NCBI GenBank assembly: GCA_026988115.1
Contig: JALSLV010000053.1
Span: 46,219 to 110,218 of the forward strand
Source of the DNA: Lysobacterales bacterium
GTDB taxonomy: Bacteria; Pseudomonadota; Gammaproteobacteria; Xanthomonadales; Marinicellaceae
Reading direction: 5' to 3'
Length of the DNA: 64,000 nucleotides
Numbering within the stretch: the first letter of the stretch is position 1; each line of letters begins with the position of its first letter. A program made the translations under genes and the position numbers. Below, one piece after another: positions 33,646-42,035 of the stretch. The notes below the pieces were generated by a model, which worked only from the letters and a program-made list of their open reading frames with translations, was not told the origin of the DNA and searched no databases.

Positions 33646-36600
33646 ATGAAAAAAATAGTAACAATGGTTGGAATACTTTTTGTATTTACTACAGTCTTAG
33701 CATCAGAAGGCGGGCATAAAGTCGAACGAGTTTACCCCAATTATCCTCCCGCTCCAAAAACACAAACCAAAACGGACATGAAGGCTAAAAGCGAAGGCTG
33801 TATCAGCTGTCATACCACTACCGATGAACTAACCATGCACGAAACACCTGCCATTAAATTGGGTTGTACCGATTGTCATGGCGGCGATGCCACTATTCAT
33901 GTTGCATCAGGTTTGAAAAAAGGCGACGAGGACTATTTGCATACCCTTGAAAAAGCCCATGTATTGCCTTTATTTCCAGAAAAGTGGCATTTCCCAAGCA
34001 GTGCCAATCCAGAAAGAACTTACACGCTATTGAATAAAGAAAGCCCTGAGTTTATCCGCTTTATCAATCCATCAGACTATCGAATTGCTCGTGAAGCTTG
34101 TGGAGCTTGTCATTTGGCGACCATTCAAGCTGCCGAATCTTCGATAATGTCAACCACTGCCATGTTATGGGGTGGCGCATCCTACAATAATGGCATATTG
34201 CCTTATAAGCAATATATCTTAGGAGAAGCCTATACAAAAGATGGCGAAGGTGCAAAATTGCTTGCCCCTATAGCACCAACCCAAGAAATGATGGATAGAG
34301 GCATATTACCTGCTTTAAACCCATTGCCCGCCTGGGAAACAGTTAAACCAGCCGATGTTTTTCGAGTGTTTGAAGGTGGTGGACGAAACATTAGTAACTT
34401 ATTTCCTGAAGTGGGTTTGCCCAATGCATTAGGGCAGTTGCAACGCCTTGAAAAGCCAGGAAAGCCCGATTTAAAGCAATCCAACCGAGGTCCTGGAACT
34501 GGCGGACGGGTCGCCATTCCCGTGCTCAATATTACCAAAACACGCTTAAATGACCCGCATACGTGGTTTTTAGGAACCAATGACCAGCCAGGAGATTACC
34601 GGTCATCGGGTTGTGCCAGTTGCCATGTGGTTTATGCCAATGACAGAGACCCTCGTCATTCAGGAAAATACGCACAGTTTGGTCATACGGGCAAAACACA
34701 AACCAAAGACCAGACCATTAGCAAAGAGGAATCAGGTCATCCATTGCAACATAAATTCACCCGTGCCATACCAACCAGTCAATGCATGAGCTGCCACATG
34801 CATCAACCCAATATGTTTATGAACACCTATTTGGGTTATACCATGTGGGATTACGAATCGGATGCTCCTTTTATGTGGCCAGAAAAACAATTTTATCCAA
34901 GCGAAGAAGAAAAGCGATCGACGTTAGACAGAAACCCAGAAGGGGCTTCCCCTCGTGGCAAGTGGAAGGATATGGATTTTGTATTAGGCGTTTCAAAATT
35001 AAATCCTCAGTTAAAAGATACACAATTTGCTGATTATCATGGTCATGGTTGGAATTTTCGAGCCGTATTTAAACGTGACCGGGACGGAACTCTATTAGAT
35101 AAAGAGGGCAAAGAGGTCAGTGACAAAGATCCTGATAAGTTTAAAAAAGCGGTACACATGTCATCGGTGCATTTAGATGTTGGTATGCATTGTGTCGATT
35201 GCCATTATGGACAAGATTCTCACGGCAACGGGCATTTGTATGGAGAGGTGGCTGCTGCGGTTGAAATTTCTTGTATTGATTGCCATGGCACACCTGATGC
35301 TTACCCAAATTTACACACCTCAGGCCCTGCTGCTCTAGATGGTGGTATGGATTTGTCGGCTATTCGTAATCCGGATGGCAAAAAACGCTTTGAATGGATA
35401 GGCGATGAACTGATACAACGTTCTGTGATGGATTCGGAGTTGGAATGGAAAGTGAGCTTGATTAAAGATGCGGTTGACCCAAAAAGTTCGCATTTTAACC
35501 CAAAAGCCGCCAAAGCCAAAACCATGAGCCGTGACACAAAAACTCAAGAGTGGGGCAGTGACAAAGTCGCCAAAGAAGACTGGGCACATTCCTATGACAA
35601 CATGGAATGTTACGCCTGCCATACCTCGTGGACCACCAGTTGTGGTGGTTGCCATTTACCCATTGAAGCCAATGCTAAAACTGAACGCCACCATTACGAA
35701 GGTGAATCAACACGAAATTTTGCCACCTACAATCCTCAAGTGGCTCGTGATCAAATGTTTTTAATTGGAAAACGCGAAACTGCCAAAGGTGGAAAATTTG
35801 CTCCCGTTCGCTCGACTTCTGCTTTAGTTTTATCCTCAACCAATGCCAATCGTGAAAAAATATACATGCAGCAACCACCTGTGGCAGCCAGCGGTTACAG
35901 TTCGCAAGCGTTTAATCCGCATTTTCCACACACTGTAAGAAAAACCGAAACAAAAACCTGTGATGATTGTCACTTGTCAGTAGAAAACGATAATAATGCC
36001 ATCATGGCACAATTATTAATGTATGGAACTCGTTTTGTTGACTTTATTGGGCATTATGCGTGGTTAGGTGGCGAAGGATATATTACTGGCGTTGAAGTGA
36101 CCGAATGGCAAGAGCCTCAAGCCGTTATCGGCAGTTATTTGCAACGCTATGCCTACCCTGATTTTTATAAAAAACACCAAGACAAAGCACAGGTATTGGA
36201 ACAGGGTTTTGCTCACAGTTCTGGAGCTGTTAATTGTTTACAGCTACGAGGTGAATATCTCTATGTAGCCGAAGGCAAAAAAGGCGTACAAGTGTATGAT
36301 GTTGCCTCCATTGCTAATAAAGGTTTCTCGCAACGCATCGTATCCGCACCCGTAAGTCCTTTAGGTCAAAATGCACATATCAAAACGGCCAATGCCACTT
36401 GCATCGTGTTACCAACCAATCAACCCATCCATCCCGATCGCAATAAAGGCAAGTTGATGCGTGAGGTTAACCAAGAACAACCTTTCCATCCTATCTATAA
36501 CTACGCACTTGTAACAGATGCCGAAGAAGGCTTGGTATTGTTTGACATCAACACTTTTGCCGATGCCGACCCACTCAATAATAATATCAAACGTGCAGTA

Positions 36601-37350
36601 ACCTGGAATGCCAACGGAGTTCTCAATGGTGCAAAATACATGACACTGGGCGGTTATTACGGATACGTTATCACCAATGATGCATTGGTTATAGTAAACC
36701 TCAATCAACCACTTGAGCCAAAATTTATCAAAAGTATCGCTTTAAACAAACCTCAAGCCGCACAATTGCAATTTAGGTATTTAATGGTGACCGATGCCGA
36801 TGGTCTAAAAGCCATAGATGTGACCAATCCCGAACAAGCCTTTTTAGTGGCAAACAATACCATTGCTTTGGGTTCAGCTCGCAAGTTACATTTAGCACGA
36901 ACATACGCTTATGTTGCCAATGGTAAAGAGGGCATTGCCATTGTTGATATTAAAAATCCTGCCAAAATGAAGTTGTTGCAAAACTACAATGCCGATGGCA
37001 AAATTGTCAATGCCTATGATGTGACGGTAGCCACCACCAATGCCTCTTTATTTGCTTACGTTGCCGATGGCGAAGGTGGTTTGAAAATCATTCAGCTGAC
37101 TTCACCCAGTTTGCAACCGAAATTTTATGGTTTTAGTCCAGAACCAAATCCATTATTTATTGCCAGTTATCCAACAAAATCACCTGCTTATTCCTTGTCT
37201 CGTGGTTTAGAAAGAGATCGAGGAGTGGATGAAACAGGCAACCAAGTGGCAGTATTTGGAAGACGAGGTTCTCGACCGCTAAATCTAGAAGAAATGCGTC
37301 GAATGTATTTAGATGACGAAGGAAAACCATGGTTTGTAGAAAAGCAATGA
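33646..37350 (+). CDS. Large decaheme cytochrome c with C-terminal LVIVD-type propeller
   Basis: 1234 residues with a signal peptide ending near 'LASEGG'. Ten C-x-x-C-H heme sites lie between residues 52 and 776: CISCH, CTDCH, CGACH, CASCH, CMSCH, CVDCH, CIDCH, CYACH, CGGCH and CDDCH. From about 855 to 1170 there are repeats of about 45 residues with cores such as 'YLYVAEGKKGVQVYDV', 'ALVIVNLNQP', 'YAYVANGKEGIAIVDI' and 'FAYVADGEGGLKII', an LVIVD-type beta-propeller. Such cytochromes are either periplasmic or sit in or outside the outer membrane. Next to a barrel gene, it is the best candidate for the outer, extracellular-facing part of an electron conduit. No lipobox Cys is seen at the signal peptide cleavage site. 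Translation overlaps the next gene (ATGA). Confidence 0.88.
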   Translation: MKKIVTMVGILFVFTTVLASEGGHKVERVYPNYPPAPKTQTKTDMKAKSEGCISCHTTTDELTMHETPAIKLGCTDCHGGDATIHVASGLKKGDEDYLHTLEKAHVLPLFPEKWHFPSSANPERTYTLLNKESPEFIRFINPSDYRIAREACGACHLATIQAAESSIMSTTAMLWGGASYNNGILPYKQYILGEAYTKDGEGAKLLAPIAPTQEMMDRGILPALNPLPAWETVKPADVFRVFEGGGRNISNLFPEVGLPNALGQLQRLEKPGKPDLKQSNRGPGTGGRVAIPVLNITKTRLNDPHTWFLGTNDQPGDYRSSGCASCHVVYANDRDPRHSGKYAQFGHTGKTQTKDQTISKEESGHPLQHKFTRAIPTSQCMSCHMHQPNMFMNTYLGYTMWDYESDAPFMWPEKQFYPSEEEKRSTLDRNPEGASPRGKWKDMDFVLGVSKLNPQLKDTQFADYHGHGWNFRAVFKRDRDGTLLDKEGKEVSDKDPDKFKKAVHMSSVHLDVGMHCVDCHYGQDSHGNGHLYGEVAAAVEISCIDCHGTPDAYPNLHTSGPAALDGGMDLSAIRNPDGKKRFEWIGDELIQRSVMDSELEWKVSLIKDAVDPKSSHFNPKAAKAKTMSRDTKTQEWGSDKVAKEDWAHSYDNMECYACHTSWTTSCGGCHLPIEANAKTERHHYEGESTRNFATYNPQVARDQMFLIGKRETAKGGKFAPVRSTSALVLSSTNANREKIYMQQPPVAASGYSSQAFNPHFPHTVRKTETKTCDDCHLSVENDNNAIMAQLLMYGTRFVDFIGHYAWLGGEGYITGVEVTEWQEPQAVIGSYLQRYAYPDFYKKHQDKAQVLEQGFAHSSGAVNCLQLRGEYLYVAEGKKGVQVYDVASIANKGFSQRIVSAPVSPLGQNAHIKTANATCIVLPTNQPIHPDRNKGKLMREVNQEQPFHPIYNYALVTDAEEGLVLFDINTFADADPLNNNIKRAVTWNANGVLNGAKYMTLGGYYGYVITNDALVIVNLNQPLEPKFIKSIALNKPQAAQLQFRYLMVTDADGLKAIDVTNPEQAFLVANNTIALGSARKLHLARTYAYVANGKEGIAIVDIKNPAKMKLLQNYNADGKIVNAYDVTVATTNASLFAYVADGEGGLKIIQLTSPSLQPKFYGFSPEPNPLFIASYPTKSPAYSLSRGLERDRGVDETGNQVAVFGRRGSRPLNLEEMRRMYLDDEGKPWFVEKQ

Positions 37351-38636
37351 AAATAAATTCTTTTTTAATCATAAGCTTAGTGTTGGTATTCAATGTAAAT
37401 GCTGGTACTTTGCCGCAATTTACTTCGCAAAAGCACATGGGTGTGGCAACCTGTTCAAGTGGTGTCTGTCATGGTAAAAGTGTTGAAGATGAAAAAGAAA
37501 ATGTGATGCTGAACGAATACCGCACATGGTTGCAATACGATGATCATTCCGGAGCCTATAAAACCCTTTTGAAACCCACATCCAAAAAAATAGCAGCAAA
37601 ACTGGGTTTAAAAAGTGCACACACAGCCAAAATATGTTTGGATTGCCATGCCGATAATATCCCTGTGGAAAAACGAGGTAAGAAATTTCAAATCAGTGAC
37701 GGTGTGGCTTGTGAAGCCTGTCATGGCGGTGCAGAAAAGTGGCTGTCAGATCACAAAGAACCTGGAGCAACACATAAAAAAAATATCGCATTGGGTTTGT
37801 ATCCATCAGAAAAGCCCAAGGACAGAGCCAAATTATGCTTGTCTTGCCACTTAGGCACTGCCAATAAATTTGCTACTCACCGAATTATGGCAGCAGGGCA
37901 CCCTCGTTTAAGTTTTGAACTGGAATCCTTTACCCAAAATCAACCCGCACATTACAAAGTCGATGCCGATTATGAAAAGCGTAAAGGTTCTATTCGCAGT
38001 GTCAATATGTGGCTAACGGGATTGGTTTTTAAAGCGAATGAACAATTGGCATTACTTAAATCAAAACAATTTAAAGCTCATGGTTTTTTTCCTGAATTAT
38101 CTTTTTACGAATGCCATTCCTGCCACCGTTCGATGGCGGTTAGTCGCTGGCCTGTTGAAAAAAACAGCAACAATGTTCCCGCAGGAACGGTCAGACTGGA
38201 TGACTCCTCTTTAGTTATTTTGATTTCTGTTGTGGATTCATTATCCACCAAGAGTGCATCAAAACTTAAAACCCTTTTAAAAGATTTTCATCGTTCGAGT
38301 ATTAATAATAAGCAATCACTGCTTAATGCAGCACAAGCTCTCCAACAAGAATTACAAAAACTTTCCTCGAGTTTTGTAAAGAAAAAATACAGCAAACAAC
38401 AGAAGTTGAATTTTAGAAAAAAACTGTTATTAGACGCCAGTAAAGGCTATTTTCGAGATTATTCGAGCGCAGAACAATTGTTTTATGCTGTTGAAACACT
38501 CTCACTGGATTTAAATGACTTTAATAAATACGAAGCTATGCTTGATAAACTATTTAATGCCATTGATAAAGAAGATGAATTTTATCCTTCTCAGTTTCAA
38601 ACGCTAGCAAAACTTTTTTTAAATAAATTGCAATAG
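37347..38636 (+). CDS. Periplasmic c554-like multiheme cytochrome
   Basis: 429 residues from ATG 37347, which shares ATGA with the preceding stop; a start at 37329 would destroy the signal peptide ('INSFLIISLVLVFNVNA'). Four C-x-x-C-H sites (CLDCH at 97, CEACH, CLSCH, CHSCH at 256) are seen, plus an N-terminal 'CSSGVCH' at 36, a C-x4-C-H that could hold a fifth heme. The order and 'ACHGGAEKWL', 'AGHPRLSFE' blocks resemble the cytochrome c554/c-prime domain. The last 150 residues are helical and heme-free. It is probably a soluble periplasmic shuttle between the inner- and outer-membrane cytochromes. Confidence 0.85.
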   Translation: MKINSFLIISLVLVFNVNAGTLPQFTSQKHMGVATCSSGVCHGKSVEDEKENVMLNEYRTWLQYDDHSGAYKTLLKPTSKKIAAKLGLKSAHTAKICLDCHADNIPVEKRGKKFQISDGVACEACHGGAEKWLSDHKEPGATHKKNIALGLYPSEKPKDRAKLCLSCHLGTANKFATHRIMAAGHPRLSFELESFTQNQPAHYKVDADYEKRKGSIRSVNMWLTGLVFKANEQLALLKSKQFKAHGFFPELSFYECHSCHRSMAVSRWPVEKNSNNVPAGTVRLDDSSLVILISVVDSLSTKSASKLKTLLKDFHRSSINNKQSLLNAAQALQQELQKLSSSFVKKKYSKQQKLNFRKKLLLDASKGYFRDYSSAEQLFYAVETLSLDLNDFNKYEAMLDKLFNAIDKEDEFYPSQFQTLAKLFLNKLQ

Positions 38637-38645
38637 GTGAAGATA

Positions 38646-39602
38646 ATGAATCATTATGCCGAAACCCATATTGGACAAAGAGAAAACAATGAAGACCGTT
38701 TTTTGATTGATGCTGAACTCGGTCTATTTATTGTGGCTGATGGCGTGGGTGGACTGGATAGGGGTGAAGTTGCCAGTAAAATAACCTGTCAGGAAATACA
38801 AAAACAAATAAAAAATGGCGTATCATTGGTTGATTCCATTCAACTCGCACACAAAAAAATACTGCAAGAATTAAACAAAAACCCACAAAAAGAAGGCATG
38901 GCATCTACCGTTGTTGCCGTTTTGTTTAATGGTAATGACTACGAAGTGGCTTGGGTTGGCGATTCCCGTGTTTATTTGTGGGATGGTGAGTTAAAACAAA
39001 TTACAAGAGACCATTCTTATGTGGAGTTGTTGCTGGAAAATGGTCACATAAAATTTGAAGACATGAGCACACACCCTGATAAGAATATTATCTCACAAGC
39101 CTTGGGTGTTGATAAAGACATACTCGATGTATCAACCAACAAGGGCAGTTTGGAAAAAAATCAAATTTTATTGCTTGCAACTGATGGGTTGTATGAAATC
39201 TACAAAGAAAAAGCGATGATAGAGGGTTTGCAAAAGTCAAGTGAGTTAGAAGAGTTTACTCGCCATGCAGTCAATTCTGCTGTACAACTAGGCGGTAAAG
39301 ACAATATAACATTGCTAAGTATTAAAAGTTTTGATGACAGCACTAATGAGAATGAAGCTATTGAGGCTAATGTCATCAGAAAATTTGATTCACAAACGGG
39401 CAATGCGATAGAGATTTCAAAACTATTAATTGATAATGAGGCAACAGTACAAATTGAAAAACTAAAAGTTAAAGCCGTTGTACCTAAAATGCTCAAGACA
39501 AAAAGTGAAAGCACAAAAGAGGTGAAACCGACTCTTATTGAGTTGCTTTTTTTCATTATTGTTCCACTGTTGCTTTTAGTATTATTAACATTTATGATGT
39601 AG
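38646..39602 (+). CDS. PP2C-type serine/threonine phosphatase with C-terminal membrane anchor
   Basis: 318 residues from ATG 38646, 6 bases after AGGTGA; a GTG at 38637 is in frame but lies within that ribosome site. PP2C signatures: 'GQRENNEDRFLID', 'FIVADGVGGLDRGEVAS' (metal-binding Asp-Gly), 'VAWVGDSRVYLW', 'LLLATDGLYE' and 'GGKDNITLL'. A variable region precedes a single hydrophobic helix at the extreme C-terminus (about 296-317), so the catalytic domain is anchored to the inner membrane and faces the cytoplasm. It is 9 bp after the last cytochrome gene and is followed by an FHA protein, so it probably resets phosphothreonine marks read by FHA domains in this locus. No kinase gene is in the window. 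Confidence 0.92.
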   Translation: MNHYAETHIGQRENNEDRFLIDAELGLFIVADGVGGLDRGEVASKITCQEIQKQIKNGVSLVDSIQLAHKKILQELNKNPQKEGMASTVVAVLFNGNDYEVAWVGDSRVYLWDGELKQITRDHSYVELLLENGHIKFEDMSTHPDKNIISQALGVDKDILDVSTNKGSLEKNQILLLATDGLYEIYKEKAMIEGLQKSSELEEFTRHAVNSAVQLGGKDNITLLSIKSFDDSTNENEAIEANVIRKFDSQTGNAIEISKLLIDNEATVQIEKLKVKAVVPKMLKTKSESTKEVKPTLIELLFFIIVPLLLLVLLTFMM

Positions 39603-39672
39603 TTATAAATATTTAACACATACAATGTTCATAATAAAGCAATACCACGGTATAATTTGATAATTATTTATA

Positions 39673-39900
39673 AGAGACCTTTGCATAGCTCTGGGATGAT
39701 GGAAAAAAGAATGAAAAAAGCTCCAATCAAGGCAAAAAATGAGTCAAATAGCCCGCTATTTATTAGTATCATCCATGATACTCACCCACATGCGTGGGCT
39801 AGCGTGAAAATCCTTTCCAGAAGGATTTTTGCGAATTTTTTAACGCAGAGTGGTGTTTTTTGCAACTTTTAACACGTGCCATGAGTTATGCAAAGGTCTC
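39673..39900. mobile_element. Miniature inverted-repeat element, family 2, with 14-bp target duplication
   Basis: 228 bp filling most of the gap between the phosphatase and twin-FHA genes. Ends are GAGACCTTTGCATAGCTC and GAGTTATGCAAAGGTCTC (complementary with one mismatch). It is flanked by a perfect 14-bp direct repeat GATAATTATTTATA (39659-39672 and 39901-39914), a target duplication. The interior (about 39744-39835) matches, in reverse complement, the hairpin-rich interior of copy B of family 1 (AAATAGC...GCTATT, GTATCATCC, CCCACAT...GTGGG), although the ends are unrelated. A 71-codon open frame inside has no protein-like character. Nothing else is seen in 39603-39956. Confidence 0.85.
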
Positions 39901-39956
39901 GATAATTATTTATAGTTCTATATGACTAATTTTACACTTAACACAAAGAGAAAAAA

Positions 39957-41090
39957 ATGCAAGTTCAAGATGATGATAAGACAATAGTAGGTGGTTTTAA
40001 CCTTGAGTTAACCTATTCAGTTCAAGTTGATGATGGAACAAAATACATTATAACAAATGAGCTTTCAATAGGACGCAGTGATGCATGTGATATCAAAATT
40101 GATGATAAGAAAATATCGCGCAAGCACGCAAAATTTGATATTCTCGACAAAGAATTAATCATTGAAGACTTAAATTCAAGTAATGGAACTTTTGTCAATG
40201 GTATTCGTATTGAAGAAGCAACCAAACTGGTTAATGGAGATGTCGTTAAACTTGAAAGTCACCAGTTGAAAATTTTTGTTACTGCTAGTCTTCCCAATAA
40301 ACAAGAACGTGATGATAGAACAAAGGTTGTTGATTCAATACGAGACGAATCGAGTGAAAAACAAAGACCAATAATTGACAATTCTGAGCAAAGTGAGGTT
40401 AATAAAACACCAGAATCAGCAATTGAGACAAAACAAAAAGAAATACCTGTAGTTTCAAAAGAAACCGTTAAAAAAGAAGAAGTTAAAGTAAAGCAAGAAC
40501 CTAAAGTGAAAGAAGCAGTAAAACACTCAGAAGAAGAAATACCTGCCAGTTGGGTAGAGGAAACGGGTTCAATTGATGGAACACGAATGATGGATCCTAA
40601 ACAAATTGAAGCCATCAAATCCGGAGTTAAAAGAGAGATTACTCCAGCAGATTCTACAATGACGTGCTTACACTGCTTTTCTGAAAATGCAGCCGAACAA
40701 ATTTTTGAATTACCAGTTTCTGACTTCGAAGAAGCATCTGGGTGGGAGATTGGTAGAGATTCGAACTGTGATATTGTTATTGAACATTCTAGTGTATCAA
40801 ATCGTCATGCTCAAATCATTCACCAAAGAGGTCGTTGGAAGATTGTTAATTTGGTTTCAACTAATGGAATCATTATTAATGGGCAAAAGAAACTTTCAGC
40901 CTATCTGGGCGATGGCGATAAGATTGGTTTGGGTTCTGTAGATTTGATATTCAAAACTCCAAAAAGTAGCAAGCCTAAAAAGGCAATTTCAGCCACTAAG
41001 AGTAATACACAAGCAAAAAATGTCATTATTCCTATCGTCATGGGGCTTATTTTAATTGGACTTGCTGTTGGTATTTACCTTAATATTTAA
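39957..41090 (+). CDS. Twin-FHA-domain protein with C-terminal membrane anchor
   Basis: 377 residues; only a weak ribosome site. The first FHA domain (about 25-105) has all core motifs: 'SIGRSDACDIKIDD', 'ISRKHAKF' and 'NSSNGTFVNG'. A Lys/Glu-rich linker (about 120-200) leads to a short segment with 'TCLHCFSE'. The second FHA domain (about 260-340) has 'EIGRDSNCDIVIEH', 'VSNRHAQI' and 'VSTNGIIING'. A basic stretch and one transmembrane helix end the protein (about 354-375). FHA domains bind phosphothreonine peptides. With a membrane PP2C phosphatase upstream and an FHA-like domain on the decaheme protein, it probably organises or regulates the electron-transfer complex at the inner membrane. 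A miniature element separates it from the phosphatase, so it may have its own promoter. Confidence 0.9.
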   Translation: MQVQDDDKTIVGGFNLELTYSVQVDDGTKYIITNELSIGRSDACDIKIDDKKISRKHAKFDILDKELIIEDLNSSNGTFVNGIRIEEATKLVNGDVVKLESHQLKIFVTASLPNKQERDDRTKVVDSIRDESSEKQRPIIDNSEQSEVNKTPESAIETKQKEIPVVSKETVKKEEVKVKQEPKVKEAVKHSEEEIPASWVEETGSIDGTRMMDPKQIEAIKSGVKREITPADSTMTCLHCFSENAAEQIFELPVSDFEEASGWEIGRDSNCDIVIEHSSVSNRHAQIIHQRGRWKIVNLVSTNGIIINGQKKLSAYLGDGDKIGLGSVDLIFKTPKSSKPKKAISATKSNTQAKNVIIPIVMGLILIGLAVGIYLNI

Positions 41091-41234
41091 AAAATTAAGG
41101 ATTGCAAACGTGTGGTTAATTGTTCAAGGAACTTCTTTCCACGGTATGAATTGCCCTTAGTATTTAGTTTGGGACTCTATACTGCTGTACTATATTTGCT
41201 TGGAAAGCATAAAAATCAGTGAAAAATAGTCAAC

Positions 41235-41400
41235 CTAGGAGCTTATCTGAGAACAGAAAATCTATTACAGAAAAGCTAGATTTGTGCATTTTTCAGCTAT
41301 TTTTCGTCAAATAGCGGGGCTATTCTCCTTAAAATAGCCAAAAACTGCCCTAAACCCAGCTTTCCTTCACGACGATTCCTGTTCTCGGACAAGCTCCTAG
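41235..41400. mobile_element. Miniature inverted-repeat element, family 1, copy C
   Basis: 166 bp with CTAG at both outer edges. The left inner end GAGCTTATCTGAGAA has two changes against the right end TTCTCGGACAAGCTC. It is almost colinear with copy B, apart from the roughly 70 bases present only there. Its last bases overlap the stop codon of the minus-strand HPP gene (41397-41399), so the insertion defines that protein's C-terminus. The preceding 41091-41234 holds nothing that I recognise. Confidence 0.85.
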
Positions 41401-42035
41401 TGTTTTTTTCTTCTTTTAAAGAAAGAAATGTGCGGCAATCTACTCAGTAGTTTTGTTCTTTTGTCTTTGCCTTCCAAATCCTCAATAAGTTTATTTTTTT
41501 TAATAAAATAATGAATAAAGCCCAAAAAACACGAGCATACAATAATAAACAATATATCGGCAATTATTGGGGTTTGGGGTTTGAACACAAAAGCCATAGC
41601 AGTTCCTGCAGCTGGAGGGTGTTCAAAATTAAATATAGCCATAAAGAAAAACGCAATACCTGCTGATAATGACAAAAAGACCATATAAATTTCATTGTGG
41701 TAGTTTGGTAACAAGTCAAAAAAATGATGCATAATATACCAGAGACTTAAACCCACTAAAATACCAACGATTTGACCACCAATAATTTTTCGACTTAATG
41801 AATCGTAGATACTGGTTGAGATAAAGGTGAGAAATGTACTCGAAGCAATGGCTGAAAAAATGACTTGGTTTTGGATAGGGATAAAGTAGTTCCAAGCAAA
41901 GAAAAAGCACAGCATGGTAATAATTGCCATCAAGCTTTGCTTGATGTAAGACATCATGTCTATTGTTCGACCAATTTTTTTGTCGAGTAAGTTTTTCCAA
42001 AAATTGGATTTAAAAGGGTTGTTGAAATAAGCCAT
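41397..42035 (-). CDS. HPP-family integral membrane protein
   Basis: 212 residues. About five transmembrane helices lie between residues 30 and 175, and the family motif 'EHPPAAGTAMA' is present near residue 140. HPP proteins are small membrane proteins; a cyanobacterial member has been linked to nitrite transport, and the general function is unsettled. The start overlaps the fdsA stop (TAATG), so the two are translated together; transport of formate or another small anion for the dehydrogenase is an inference from this. The stop codon TAG is supplied by the edge of a miniature element, and the tail is very basic ('FFKRRKKH'), so the original C-terminus may have differed by a few residues. 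Confidence 0.8.
   Translation of the reverse strand: MAYFNNPFKSNFWKNLLDKKIGRTIDMMSYIKQSLMAIITMLCFFFAWNYFIPIQNQVIFSAIASSTFLTFISTSIYDSLSRKIIGGQIVGILVGLSLWYIMHHFFDLLPNYHNEIYMVFLSLSAGIAFFFMAIFNFEHPPAAGTAMAFVFKPQTPIIADILFIIVCSCFLGFIHYFIKKNKLIEDLEGKDKRTKLLSRLPHISFFKRRKKH

Noticed and set aside
33646..38636. Hydroxylamine oxidoreductase or nitrite reductase (NrfA) catalytic cytochrome
   Set aside because: No CxxCK site or HAO-type tyrosine-heme arrangement was seen; heme count and the propeller do not fit. The c554-like gene alone is not proof of nitrification.
39657..39872. 71-codon open frame between the phosphatase and twin-FHA genes
   Set aside because: It lies almost wholly within a miniature element with inverted ends and a 14-bp target duplication, and its composition is not protein-like.
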